The translations under genes and the position numbers were made by a program. Below the pieces are notes generated by a model that was not told the DNA's origin, searched no databases, and worked only from the letters and a program-made list of their open reading frames with translations. A stretch of DNA of 12,017 nt from an uncultured bacterium (GTDB taxonomy: Bacteria > Verrucomicrobiota > Kiritimatiellia > CAIKKV01 > CAITUY01). Below, in pieces: positions 1 through 6,150 of this stretch. The DNA is taken from positions 1 through 12,017 of the forward strand of contig CAIZMS010000226.1 in assembly GCA_903934155.1 (NCBI GenBank), in the 5' to 3' direction. The stretch's first letter is position 1. Every line of letters begins with the position of its first letter.

Positions 1-1
1 G

Positions 2-2041
2 GGGGCACAGGCGGCGCGACGGTTGGGGTTCAGCCGGGTGACACTGGCCCGCGAACTGACTCTGGGCGAAGTCGGAACCCTCGTGCGGGAAAGTGGCCTG
101 GATGTGGAAACCTTCATCCATGGCGCCTTGTGTTATTCCTACAGCGGTCTTTGCCTGTATTCCTCCCTGCTCCGGGGCCGCAGTGGCAACCGGGGGCGTT
201 GCACCTATCCCTGCCGCGATTCTTTTGCGGGGCAGGGGATTGGCGCCGACGGGCGTTATCCCTTTTCCATGAAGGATCTGGCGTTGACCGGCGACGTGGT
301 AAAGCTGCGGGATGCCGGGGTGTTTAGTTTCAAGATCGAGGGCCGCAAGAAAAGCGCCCTGTATGTGGCTGCCGTAACCCGGTATTACCGCCAGCTTCTG
401 GATAACCGGCTTTCCCCCGCCGCCCGGCGCGAGTCGGAGGAGGATATCAAAACCATTTTCAGCCGCCCCTGGACCGACCTCTATGTCAAGTCGGCCCGTA
501 ACCGGTCGGTGACCGATGCCGAGGTTGTGGGGCATCGGGGTGCGCCGATCGGGATAGTGCAGGATATTCTCAAGTTAGGTGGTGAAGAGTGGGTGCGGTT
601 CAAGACTCAACGACGGATAGAACGGCATGATGGAATTCAGACCGATGTGCCCGGACAAGGCCGGCCGTTTGGATTTCCCGTGGATCGCCTGCGTTTGGCG
701 GGAACTCGGGGGAAGCATCCGGAAGAAGTTTTTGAAGCCCCGGCCCATGCCGTCATTGAGGTTTCCCTGCCACCCGACCACCCGGTGATTGAGCCCGGCG
801 CTCCGTTGTATTGTTCCTCATCACAAGAGGTTAAACAACGATACCGGTTTCCCCGGCCGAAGCCCGGAGTGTATCGGGTACGAACGCCCATCCATGTCGT
901 CGTGGAGGTGGGTTCAAGTCAGGTCGTTGCCCGGGCTTTGATCAAGCGGGGCATCAGCGAAGAGGCGGTCCTTGAGGGAACTTTCGAGTCCTCTCGTGAT
1001 CCTGCCAAAATCGAGGTGGCGGCCCGTGAGGCCTTTGGAAAACTGGGGGACTCCCGGTTTGAATTGGCGGAATTCACGCTTTTCAATCCGCAGGGGTTGT
1101 TTATTCCCGTTTCGCTGCTGAATCGCCTTCGGCGCGAGGTCGTTGCGAAACTGGAGGGATCGTTGGAGGCCGATCATCAGAAGGCGGTTAAGGCCGTAAA
1201 GGAGTTGGAGCAGCGAGGCTCGCCATCACAGGTTTCTGGCTTGGAATGCTGGAGCCTGAAGGTGGATCGCCTCAGCTATCTGGCGGAGCTTGAAGAGTCG
1301 GATTGGCAGGGGCTTTCGGAAGTCGTGGTGGATATCCAGCGCGATGCATTACCCGATTTGCTGGAGGGATTGTCCTCCCTGGCGGAACGGGTGGGAATTG
1401 AAAAAATCCGATTAGCTCTTCCGATTATGGTGCGGGAATGGGAGAAAGCCGACTATCAGGCGAAGCGGACTGCGCTTCAGGCGGCTGGTTGGGCGCGCTG
1501 GGAGGTGGCGGTTTTGTCCGATTGGCCGGCCGGTGACCTGACGGCCGACTGGACTCTGTATGTCACGAACCGGTCTGCCGTACGGCAGTTGCTGGATCTT
1601 GGAGTGGTGCGATTTACCCTGTCGCCGGAGGATGGACGGGACAACTTGGAATCCCTCCTGAATCACTATTCAGACCGCGCCACCGTGGTGGTTTACCAGG
1701 ATTCGCCTTTGTTTATCTCCGAAAATTGTGCCCTTGCGGCCATGGCCGGACGGTGCCCCGCCGGAGCCGATTGCCGGGATTCGGAACGGGAATGGGTGTC
1801 GGGCAGCGGGGAAACCATTCGCTTGGTTCAACAGGGGTGCAGGACCATTGCCGTTAATGTGAAGCCATTTGTGCTGACTCGCTGGCTGGATGAGCTCAGA
1901 GGAATGGGGGGGCGGTATTTCCGTGCCGACTTCATCAATCGCCACTATGAGCCGGCGGAGGTGCGTCGTCTCTGGCGCGCTATCCGGAGGGGCAATTCGG
2001 TGCCCGGGTATGACGGCAATTTCAAGCAGGGAATGAGATAG
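2..2041 (+). CDS. Peptidase U32 family protein, RlhA-like (5' end missing)
   Basis: This is the C-terminal part of a large U32-family protein; the frame is open to the left edge, so the true start lies outside the window. A TTG at 23 is an internal leucine codon of the conserved stretch LGFSRVTLARELT, not a start. The U32 signature ETFIHGALCYSYSGLC is followed by GNRGRCTYPCR. These give four cysteines (residues 37, 44, 60 and 64 counted from the TTG), which in characterised relatives (RlhA, TrhP, UbiU/UbiV) hold a 4Fe-4S cluster. The roughly 500 residues after the catalytic domain fit the U32 plus DUF3656 layout of RlhA, which makes 5-hydroxycytidine in 23S rRNA. A late cysteine group (ENCALAAMAGRCPAGADC) may be a second metal or redox site. 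Despite the family name, proteolysis is unlikely. The full protein would be near 780-800 residues, longer than E. coli RlhA, so the exact substrate is uncertain. Nothing resembling a strong terminator follows it. Confidence 0.85.
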   Translation, partial: GAQAARRLGFSRVTLARELTLGEVGTLVRESGLDVETFIHGALCYSYSGLCLYSSLLRGRSGNRGRCTYPCRDSFAGQGIGADGRYPFSMKDLALTGDVVKLRDAGVFSFKIEGRKKSALYVAAVTRYYRQLLDNRLSPAARRESEEDIKTIFSRPWTDLYVKSARNRSVTDAEVVGHRGAPIGIVQDILKLGGEEWVRFKTQRRIERHDGIQTDVPGQGRPFGFPVDRLRLAGTRGKHPEEVFEAPAHAVIEVSLPPDHPVIEPGAPLYCSSSQEVKQRYRFPRPKPGVYRVRTPIHVVVEVGSSQVVARALIKRGISEEAVLEGTFESSRDPAKIEVAAREAFGKLGDSRFELAEFTLFNPQGLFIPVSLLNRLRREVVAKLEGSLEADHQKAVKAVKELEQRGSPSQVSGLECWSLKVDRLSYLAELEESDWQGLSEVVVDIQRDALPDLLEGLSSLAERVGIEKIRLALPIMVREWEKADYQAKRTALQAAGWARWEVAVLSDWPAGDLTADWTLYVTNRSAVRQLLDLGVVRFTLSPEDGRDNLESLLNHYSDRATVVVYQDSPLFISENCALAAMAGRCPAGADCRDSEREWVSGSGETIRLVQQGCRTIAVNVKPFVLTRWLDELRGMGGRYFRADFINRHYEPAEVRRLWRAIRRGNSVPGYDGNFKQGMR

Positions 2042-2080
2042 GGATCGGCTTCTTTTGCGGCGTTCTTTTCGATAAACCTC

Positions 2081-2109
2081 TTGATCGGGTGAGCGGGGAT
2101 AGGTAGCTT
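2081..2109 (+). promoter_or_regulatory. Possible promoter for SRP RNA and dnaX
   Basis: A TTGATC hexamer at 2081-2086 is 17 bp from TAGCTT at 2104-2109, which would start transcription a little before the SRP RNA helix at 2130. The -35 matches the consensus at four of six positions and the -10 at only three. The placement is sensible, since a stable RNA needs its own promoter, but the match alone would not stand out. Low confidence. Confidence 0.25.
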
Positions 2110-2129
2110 ATGCGTCGGTTGTGTCAGCG

Positions 2130-2298
2130 CTGATATCAGGTTCCCAATAAGCCGGGGACCGGTGACGGTTGGGGGCTATGCGACGGAAGCCGGCAAAATC
2201 CCGCCAGGCCCGGAAGGGTGCAACGGTATGCTATGTTTTCGGGCGCCGTAGTTTTCCTGACTCTAGCCGGAAACCGGCTTATTGGGAACCGGTATCAG
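2130..2298 (+). ncRNA. ffs: Signal recognition particle RNA (4.5S-like)
   Basis: RNA scaffold of the signal recognition particle, which binds Ffh and directs ribosomes making membrane proteins to FtsY (also encoded in this window). The diagnostic domain IV hairpin is at 2201-2226. CCAGG is followed by CCC at 2209-2211, a GGAA tetraloop at 2212-2215, GGG at 2216-2218, then TGCAA, closed by CCG 2201-2203 with CGG 2224-2226. Below it AAAAT 2195-2199 can pair with GTTTT 2235-2239. The ends form a very stable helix: 2139-2155 is perfectly complementary to 2274-2290, and 2130-2137 continues with 2291-2298 through one bulged A and one G-U pair. At about 169 nt it is longer than the 114-nt E. coli RNA but shorter than the 270-nt Bacillus type, and I do not see a convincing Alu domain. 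The 3' side of the Ffh-binding loop reads TGCAA where E. coli has AGCAG. No U-tract follows, so the RNA is probably cut from a transcript continuing into dnaX. Confidence 0.9.
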
Positions 2299-2330
2299 AA
2301 GCGGTTTGAAATTCCGGTGGAGACTGTCTT

Positions 2331-4040
2331 ATGGCCTACGAAGTTCTGGCGAGAAAATGGCGGCCGCAGCAATTTGCGGATGTGGTGGGGCAGAATCACG
2401 TCACCCAGACGCTCCAGAATGCCATCACGGCAAACCGGATTGCCCATGCCTACCTTTTTGTGGGGCCACGGGGCACGGGAAAAACCTCGCTGGCGCGACT
2501 TTTCGCCAAGGCGCTGAACTGCAAGACGGGCCCCACCATCACGCCCTGCGATGTCTGTGATTCCTGCCGGGAGATTACGTCGGGAACTTCCCTGGATGTA
2601 CAGGAAATCGACGGGGCCTCGAACAACAGCGTGGAGCAGGTGCGTGAACTCCGTGACAATGTGAAATTCGCGCCCACGCACGGGAAGTATAAGATCTACA
2701 TCATTGACGAAGTACATATGCTCTCCACGGCCGCGTTCAATGCCCTTTTGAAAACCCTGGAGGAGCCGCCTGCCCATGTGAAGTTTTTCTTCGCCACCAC
2801 CGAGGCGCACAAGGTGCTGCCGACCATTGTCTCGCGCTGCCAGCGGTTTGATCTGCGCCGGATTCCCGTCGCCCTGATTATCGAGCGCCTTAATTTGATC
2901 GCAAACGAGGAGAAGGTGTCGTTGGATAGTGATGCCGCGCTGGCCATTGCACGGGGGGCGGAGGGGGGGCTCCGTGATGCGGAGTCGGCCCTGGATCAGC
3001 TCATCGCCTTCCGGGGTGAGACCATTACCGAGACGGATGTATTGGCGGTGTTTGGACTGGTTTCGCGTCAAACGCTGGAGTTGCTGGCCACGGCAATTCT
3101 GAAGGGGGATGTCGGTGAAATCGTCCGGACAATCGCGGAGCTCGACGCCGGGGGCAAGGATATGCAACGCCTTGTTCTGGAATTGTTGGATCATTTCAGA
3201 ACCCTTTTGGTTTACCTTTGCGTGCCCGAAGCGGCGCCCACACTGGATGTCATTGCCCCTCAGGTGGAGAGCCTCAAGCAGCAGGCCCAACTGGCTGATC
3301 CGGATCGCCTGATGCGGATTGCCGAGGTGCTTTCACAAGCCGAGGATCGTATGCGCTATTCCCTGTCGCGCCGGACTCTGGTTGAAACCTCACTGATCCG
3401 GTGTGCCCGTGCGACGACCGTTTCGGTGGATGACTTGATGAAACGACTTGAGGTGTTGAGCCAGTCGGTGGGCGGGGGTGAGATCGTATCATCACCTGCC
3501 ATCGCTCGCGTGGATTCGGTTCGGGAAACCCCGCCGCCCGCCTATGCCCCGCGGGCTCAGGCTCCGGCGCCGCGGGCTACGGTGTCCCCGGTTCCGAAAC
3601 CATCGCCTGTCCTGGCTCCGGCTAAAAGTGAGTTGGATGCCCTAACGGCCCAGTGGCGCGATCAGATTGTTGAGCGGGTGAAGCGGGAGGTGGCACTGGC
3701 GGGCGTTGCGCTGCTGGATGCGAAACCTCTTTTGGTGGAGCAGAACCGGGTGGTGATTGGGTTTGATCCGCAGTTCGCTCGCAAGTTGGAACAGATCAAA
3801 ATCCCGACCTATCATGCGGCAGTCCACAAGATCATGGTTCAATTCTTGAAACGTCCTGTGAATGTGGAGTGCGTGCTCATGACGGGGGAAGAATCTGCGG
3901 ATGTACCGGCTGACCATACTGTGGACAAGGGCGCAGGTTCGGCGCCACATTCGAAGACGAGGCAGGAATGGCACCAGGAGCCGGTGGTGCGGAAGACCTT
4001 GGAGTTTTTTAACGGAAGTATTGTGGATATTCGAGAATAG
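2331..4040 (+). CDS. dnaX: DNA polymerase III subunit gamma/tau
   Basis: ATPase of the clamp loader, which opens the beta sliding clamp and, as tau, ties the polymerase cores to the DnaB helicase. The 569 residues start with MAYEVLARKWRPQQFADVVGQ, the usual DnaX opening, so the ATG is secure; GGTGGAG lies 8 nt upstream. AAA+ features in order are Walker A GPRGTGKT (45-52), zinc-binding cysteines C64, C73, C76 and C79, Walker B IIDEVH (124-129), sensor 1 FFATTE (153-158) and the arginine finger SRC (168-170). The collar domain is followed by a proline/alanine-rich linker (about 395-430) and a C-terminal domain of the tau type. I looked for an A-rich slippery heptamer of the E. coli kind in the linker region and found none, so a separately made short gamma form is not evident. 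It heads a cluster with ybaB and recR, an order seen in many bacteria, directly after the SRP RNA. Confidence 0.96.
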   Translation: MAYEVLARKWRPQQFADVVGQNHVTQTLQNAITANRIAHAYLFVGPRGTGKTSLARLFAKALNCKTGPTITPCDVCDSCREITSGTSLDVQEIDGASNNSVEQVRELRDNVKFAPTHGKYKIYIIDEVHMLSTAAFNALLKTLEEPPAHVKFFFATTEAHKVLPTIVSRCQRFDLRRIPVALIIERLNLIANEEKVSLDSDAALAIARGAEGGLRDAESALDQLIAFRGETITETDVLAVFGLVSRQTLELLATAILKGDVGEIVRTIAELDAGGKDMQRLVLELLDHFRTLLVYLCVPEAAPTLDVIAPQVESLKQQAQLADPDRLMRIAEVLSQAEDRMRYSLSRRTLVETSLIRCARATTVSVDDLMKRLEVLSQSVGGGEIVSSPAIARVDSVRETPPPAYAPRAQAPAPRATVSPVPKPSPVLAPAKSELDALTAQWRDQIVERVKREVALAGVALLDAKPLLVEQNRVVIGFDPQFARKLEQIKIPTYHAAVHKIMVQFLKRPVNVECVLMTGEESADVPADHTVDKGAGSAPHSKTRQEWHQEPVVRKTLEFFNGSIVDIRE

Positions 4041-4049
4041 GAGTTTGTC

Positions 4050-4361
4050 ATGAATGTGATGAAAATGATGCAGCAGGCCAAGTCGATGCAGAAGGATATG
4101 GAGCGCATCCAGGCCCAGCTTGCCGAGAAACGGGTTGAGTTTTCGAGCGGAGGCGGCATGGTGACAGCGACCGCTACGGGCGACGGAGGCATCGTGGCGA
4201 TTCGGATTGACCCCAAGGTGATCAATCCGGCTGACAAGGATTTGCTGGAGGATATGGTGTTGGCGGCGGTGGATGGCGCCATCCGGAAAAGCCGGGAGAT
4301 GGCCTCTGCCGAAATGGGCAAGGTCACGGCCGGGATGGGGTTGCCCGGTATGTTTGGGTGA
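4050..4361 (+). CDS. ybaB: YbaB/EbfC family nucleoid-associated protein
   Basis: Small DNA-binding protein of 103 residues, the normal size for the YbaB/EbfC family. Family members dimerise into a tweezer shape and bind DNA as nucleoid-associated or regulatory proteins. The N-terminal half is one long helix rich in M, Q and K (about 4-30). It is followed by the family core F-S-S-G-G-G-M-V-T-A and the strand motif IRIDPKVINP, then a second helix (DLLEDMVLAAVDGAIRKS) and a short glycine/methionine tail (GMGLPGMFG). The ribosome binding site GGAG (4040-4043) overlaps the dnaX stop codon and lies 6 nt before the ATG, so translation is likely coupled to dnaX. Its place between dnaX and recR is the classic one for this family. 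The exact role in replication or repair is not established. Confidence 0.94.
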   Translation: MNVMKMMQQAKSMQKDMERIQAQLAEKRVEFSSGGGMVTATATGDGGIVAIRIDPKVINPADKDLLEDMVLAAVDGAIRKSREMASAEMGKVTAGMGLPGMFG

Positions 4362-4372
4362 TATCGGGATTC

Positions 4373-4975
4373 ATGAACGGACTCGAATATTTGGATCGCA
4401 TTGCGGCGGCACTGGGTAAGCTGCCCGGTATTGGTCGACGTTCAGCGGAACGCATGGCCTTCCGTCTGGCGTGGGAGCCCGATGGCGTCATGCGTGAATT
4501 GGGTGGGGCCCTCCGGGAGGCCCAGGAGAATGTCCGGCTATGTTCCCTGTGCGGGAGCATTACCACGGTGGCAGAGTTGCCTTGTAAGCTTTGCACGAAC
4601 CCGTCGCGTGACGCCTCGGTGGTGTGCGTCGTCCAGGATCCCAGCGACATTGTGGCCCTTGAACGAACCGGCTCCTATAAAGGTCGCTATCATGCCCTCA
4701 TGGGAATCATCTCTCCGATGCATGGGGAAGGGCCCGGCGACCTTCGGCTTCAGGCCCTGATCCAGCGTGTGGAAAAGGAAGGCTTCCAGGAAGTGATTAT
4801 GGCTCTTGGAACCGATGTTGAAAGCGAGGCCACAGCGAATTACATTGCTGAGTTATTGAAAGGCCATCCAGTTCGTCTTACGCGTCTGGCGTCGGGAATC
4901 CCCGTCGGTAGCGGGGTGATGTATTCCGATGCCATTACCCTTTCACGCGCGATCAAGGGTCGTCAAACCCTGTAA
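4373..4975 (+). CDS. recR: Recombination mediator protein RecR
   Basis: Part of the RecFOR pathway; RecR with RecO helps RecA displace SSB from single-strand gaps. From the ATG at 4373 it has 200 residues, matching the usual length of about 200. Features in order are the helix-hairpin-helix LPGIGRRSAERMAF (17-30), a four-cysteine zinc finger (C57, C60, C71, C74), the Toprim domain (about 82-175, including VVQDPSDIVALERTGSYKGR and GTDVESEATA), and the C-terminal Walker-B-like block RLASGIPVGSGVMYSDAITLSRAI. An in-frame GTG at 4358 overlaps the ybaB stop as GTGA and would add five residues; it offers translational coupling and cannot be excluded. I prefer the ATG because family members have only a few residues before the first helix. 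It is cotranscribed with dnaX and ybaB. Confidence 0.95.
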   Translation: MNGLEYLDRIAAALGKLPGIGRRSAERMAFRLAWEPDGVMRELGGALREAQENVRLCSLCGSITTVAELPCKLCTNPSRDASVVCVVQDPSDIVALERTGSYKGRYHALMGIISPMHGEGPGDLRLQALIQRVEKEGFQEVIMALGTDVESEATANYIAELLKGHPVRLTRLASGIPVGSGVMYSDAITLSRAIKGRQTL

Positions 4976-4986
4976 AGGAACCCTCT

Positions 4987-5589
4987 ATGAAAGTTGAACT
5001 CATTGCCCTTACGCCGGATCCTGAACGGATTATTGAAATTGCCGCCCGAACCTGCTACCAGAGCGGGGATAAGATGGTTCCCGAAAAGCTTGGGGAACTG
5101 CTTCCTAAACTTATTGCCATGGGGCACGAATCGCCTTTTGAGCACGCCACGGCCACATTTCGGGTCAGCGGGGTATCCCGCGCCATGACCCACCAGTTCG
5201 TCCGTCATCGTCTTCTTGCTGTTTCCCAGAAAAGTCAGCGATATGTTTCCGAAGGGAATTTTGAGTGGGTGACTCCCCCCTCGGTACCCGACGGCGATAA
5301 GGCCGAATTTGACCGTGACATGGAGGTTATGCGCTCCATGTACAAGAAGTGGAAGGATAAGGGGCTGAAAAATGAGGATGCGCGGTTTGTACTGCCAAAC
5401 GCCTGTACTACTGAAATGGTTGTCTCTGCCAACTTCCGTGAATGGCGCCATGTTTTCGATGTGCGCTGTCACCGTCGTGCCCAGTGGGAGATTCGCGATG
5501 CATGCCTAGCCATGCTCGTGGTCCTCAATCAGCATGCCCCTCATGTTTTCGCTGACCAGGCAAAAGAATTTCTCGCGGCTCCAAAGTGA
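4987..5589 (+). CDS. thyX: FAD-dependent thymidylate synthase ThyX
   Basis: Makes dTMP from dUMP with methylene-tetrahydrofolate as carbon donor and FAD/NADPH as reductant, the alternative to ThyA. At 200 residues it fits the family. The ThyX signature RHR-X7-S is exact at residues 73-83 (RHRLLAVSQKS) followed by QRY, and the N-terminal GHESPFEHATATF block (46-58) is typical. Near the C terminus, CHRRAQWEIRDACLAML carries the conserved arginines that contact dUMP. The ATG has AAGGA at 4975-4979 as ribosome binding site, and the gene starts 11 nt after recR, so it is probably the last gene of the dnaX-ybaB-recR transcript. The enzyme needs a flavin cofactor, and a complete riboflavin operon lies 1.5 kb downstream. 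Its presence suggests the organism may lack thyA, which this window cannot show. Confidence 0.96.
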   Translation: MKVELIALTPDPERIIEIAARTCYQSGDKMVPEKLGELLPKLIAMGHESPFEHATATFRVSGVSRAMTHQFVRHRLLAVSQKSQRYVSEGNFEWVTPPSVPDGDKAEFDRDMEVMRSMYKKWKDKGLKNEDARFVLPNACTTEMVVSANFREWRHVFDVRCHRRAQWEIRDACLAMLVVLNQHAPHVFADQAKEFLAAPK

Positions 5590-5612
5590 GGCTTGCGTCG
5601 TTGCGCGCGTAA

Positions 5613-5631
5613 TGCTACCTATATGGTATCA
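5613..5631 (+). promoter_or_regulatory. Operator 1, inverted repeat before the Rrf2 gene
   Basis: TGCTACC (5613-5619), spacer TATAT, GGTATCA (5625-5631): a 19-bp inverted repeat matching at six of seven half-site positions. The same arrangement recurs before the peroxiredoxin gene (6069-6087) with an identical right half. It ends 15 nt before the regulator's start codon, and CAATAT at 5630-5635 is a possible -10 that it would cover. The -35 is not clear. Most likely an autoregulatory site of the adjacent Rrf2 protein; this is inferred from repetition and placement only. Confidence 0.6.
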
Positions 5632-5646
5632 ATATCTGGAGGTGGC

Positions 5647-6051
5647 ATGATAACGCGAGAAACTGATTATTCCATGCGGTTGGTGCTGGCTTTGGCCGCT
5701 CGTCATAATAAGGGAATTGATTCAGTATCGTCTGCTGCTGTGGCGGAAGAAATGGATATACCCTACCGTTTTCTGAGAAAGCTGGCCAAACGACTTGTCT
5801 CGGGTGGTTTGATTGAAAGTCGTCGGGGAAAGGGCGGAGGAGTGGCGTTGGCGCGAAAGCCCAAGGATATCAGCCTGTTTGATGTTCTTAAGGCCACCGG
5901 ACCGCGGGGGGCAGAATTGAGCCTTTGTGTGTCCGAACCGAATGCCTGCACACGCTCAACCCTCTGCCGCTTACATCGCGAATTCAAAGGGATTCAGTGC
6001 GAGGTTGATAAGCGATTGAAAGCGGTCACTCTGGCCGATCTGTTAAGTTAA
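5647..6051 (+). CDS. Rrf2 family transcriptional regulator, probable Fe-S sensor
   Basis: Winged-helix regulator of the Rrf2 family (IscR, NsrR, CymR relatives), 134 residues. The start MITRETDYSMRLVLALA is the standard family opening. GGAGG at 5638-5642 sits 4 nt before this ATG, so I rejected longer starts upstream that would run through the operator. The DNA-binding part includes the recognition region IPYRFLRKLAKRLVSGGLIESRRGKGGGVALAR (39-70). Three cysteines in the loop after the dimerisation helix (C94, C101, C107; spacing C-x6-C-x5-C) match the position of the cluster ligands in IscR and NsrR, with C118 extra, so an Fe-S cluster is likely. Spacing differs by one residue from IscR (C-x5-C-x5-C), so iron-sulphur, NO or peroxide sensing cannot be told apart by sequence. 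Copies of one inverted repeat precede both this gene and the following peroxiredoxin, suggesting autoregulation and control of a redox defence gene. Confidence 0.9.
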   Translation: MITRETDYSMRLVLALAARHNKGIDSVSSAAVAEEMDIPYRFLRKLAKRLVSGGLIESRRGKGGGVALARKPKDISLFDVLKATGPRGAELSLCVSEPNACTRSTLCRLHREFKGIQCEVDKRLKAVTLADLLS

Positions 6052-6062
6052 TGAAATTATGC

Positions 6063-6091
6063 TTGAAATGATACGGAATTGGTATCATTAT
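6063..6091 (+). promoter_or_regulatory. Predicted peroxiredoxin promoter
   Basis: TTGAAA (6063-6068, five of six consensus bases) and CATTAT (6086-6091, four of six) are separated by exactly 17 bp. Transcription would begin near 6098, giving a leader of about 50 nt that ends in the GGAGG at 6139-6143. The spacer is occupied by the 19-bp inverted repeat, so a bound regulator would exclude RNA polymerase. Confidence 0.6.
6069..6087 (+). promoter_or_regulatory. Operator 2, inverted repeat before the peroxiredoxin gene
   Basis: TGATACG (6069-6075), spacer GAATT, GGTATCA (6081-6087). Read differently, AATGATAC (6067-6074) and GTATCATT (6082-6089) form a perfect 8-bp inverted repeat around 7 nt. 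The right half is identical to operator 1 and the 5-nt spacer is conserved. It lies wholly between the predicted -35 and -10 hexamers, the position expected of a repressor site. Assigning it to the neighbouring Rrf2 protein is inference. Confidence 0.65.
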
Positions 6092-6150
6092 GTTTGGAAT
6101 GAGTCCGGTATGGTGCTGGACGGGTTCTTGAAAAAACAGGAGGAATGAAT

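Noticed and set aside
2042..2129. Alu domain of a large-type SRP RNA
   Set aside because: GCGGGGATAGGTAGC loosely recalls the Bacillus 5' domain, but I found no matching 3' strand after 2298 to close it.
2295..3290. 331-codon open frame on the minus strand
   Set aside because: It lies antisense to dnaX, whose motifs are unmistakable. The translation is rich in R, G and H with no recognisable domain, and no ribosome site supports it.
3500..3640. Programmed frameshift in dnaX producing gamma
   Set aside because: No A-run heptamer plus hairpin is visible near the proline-rich linker; the longest A-run here is AAAA in GCTAAAAGTG.
4358..4372. GTG start of recR overlapping the ybaB stop
   Set aside because: Possible by coupling, but the five extra residues are not family-like and the ATG at 4373 gives the usual length; left open in the recR entry.
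5593..5646. Upstream in-frame start for the Rrf2 gene
   Set aside because: It would add an N-terminal piece unlike the family and translate through operator 1. The ATG at 5647 has GGAGG and the standard MITRETDY opening.
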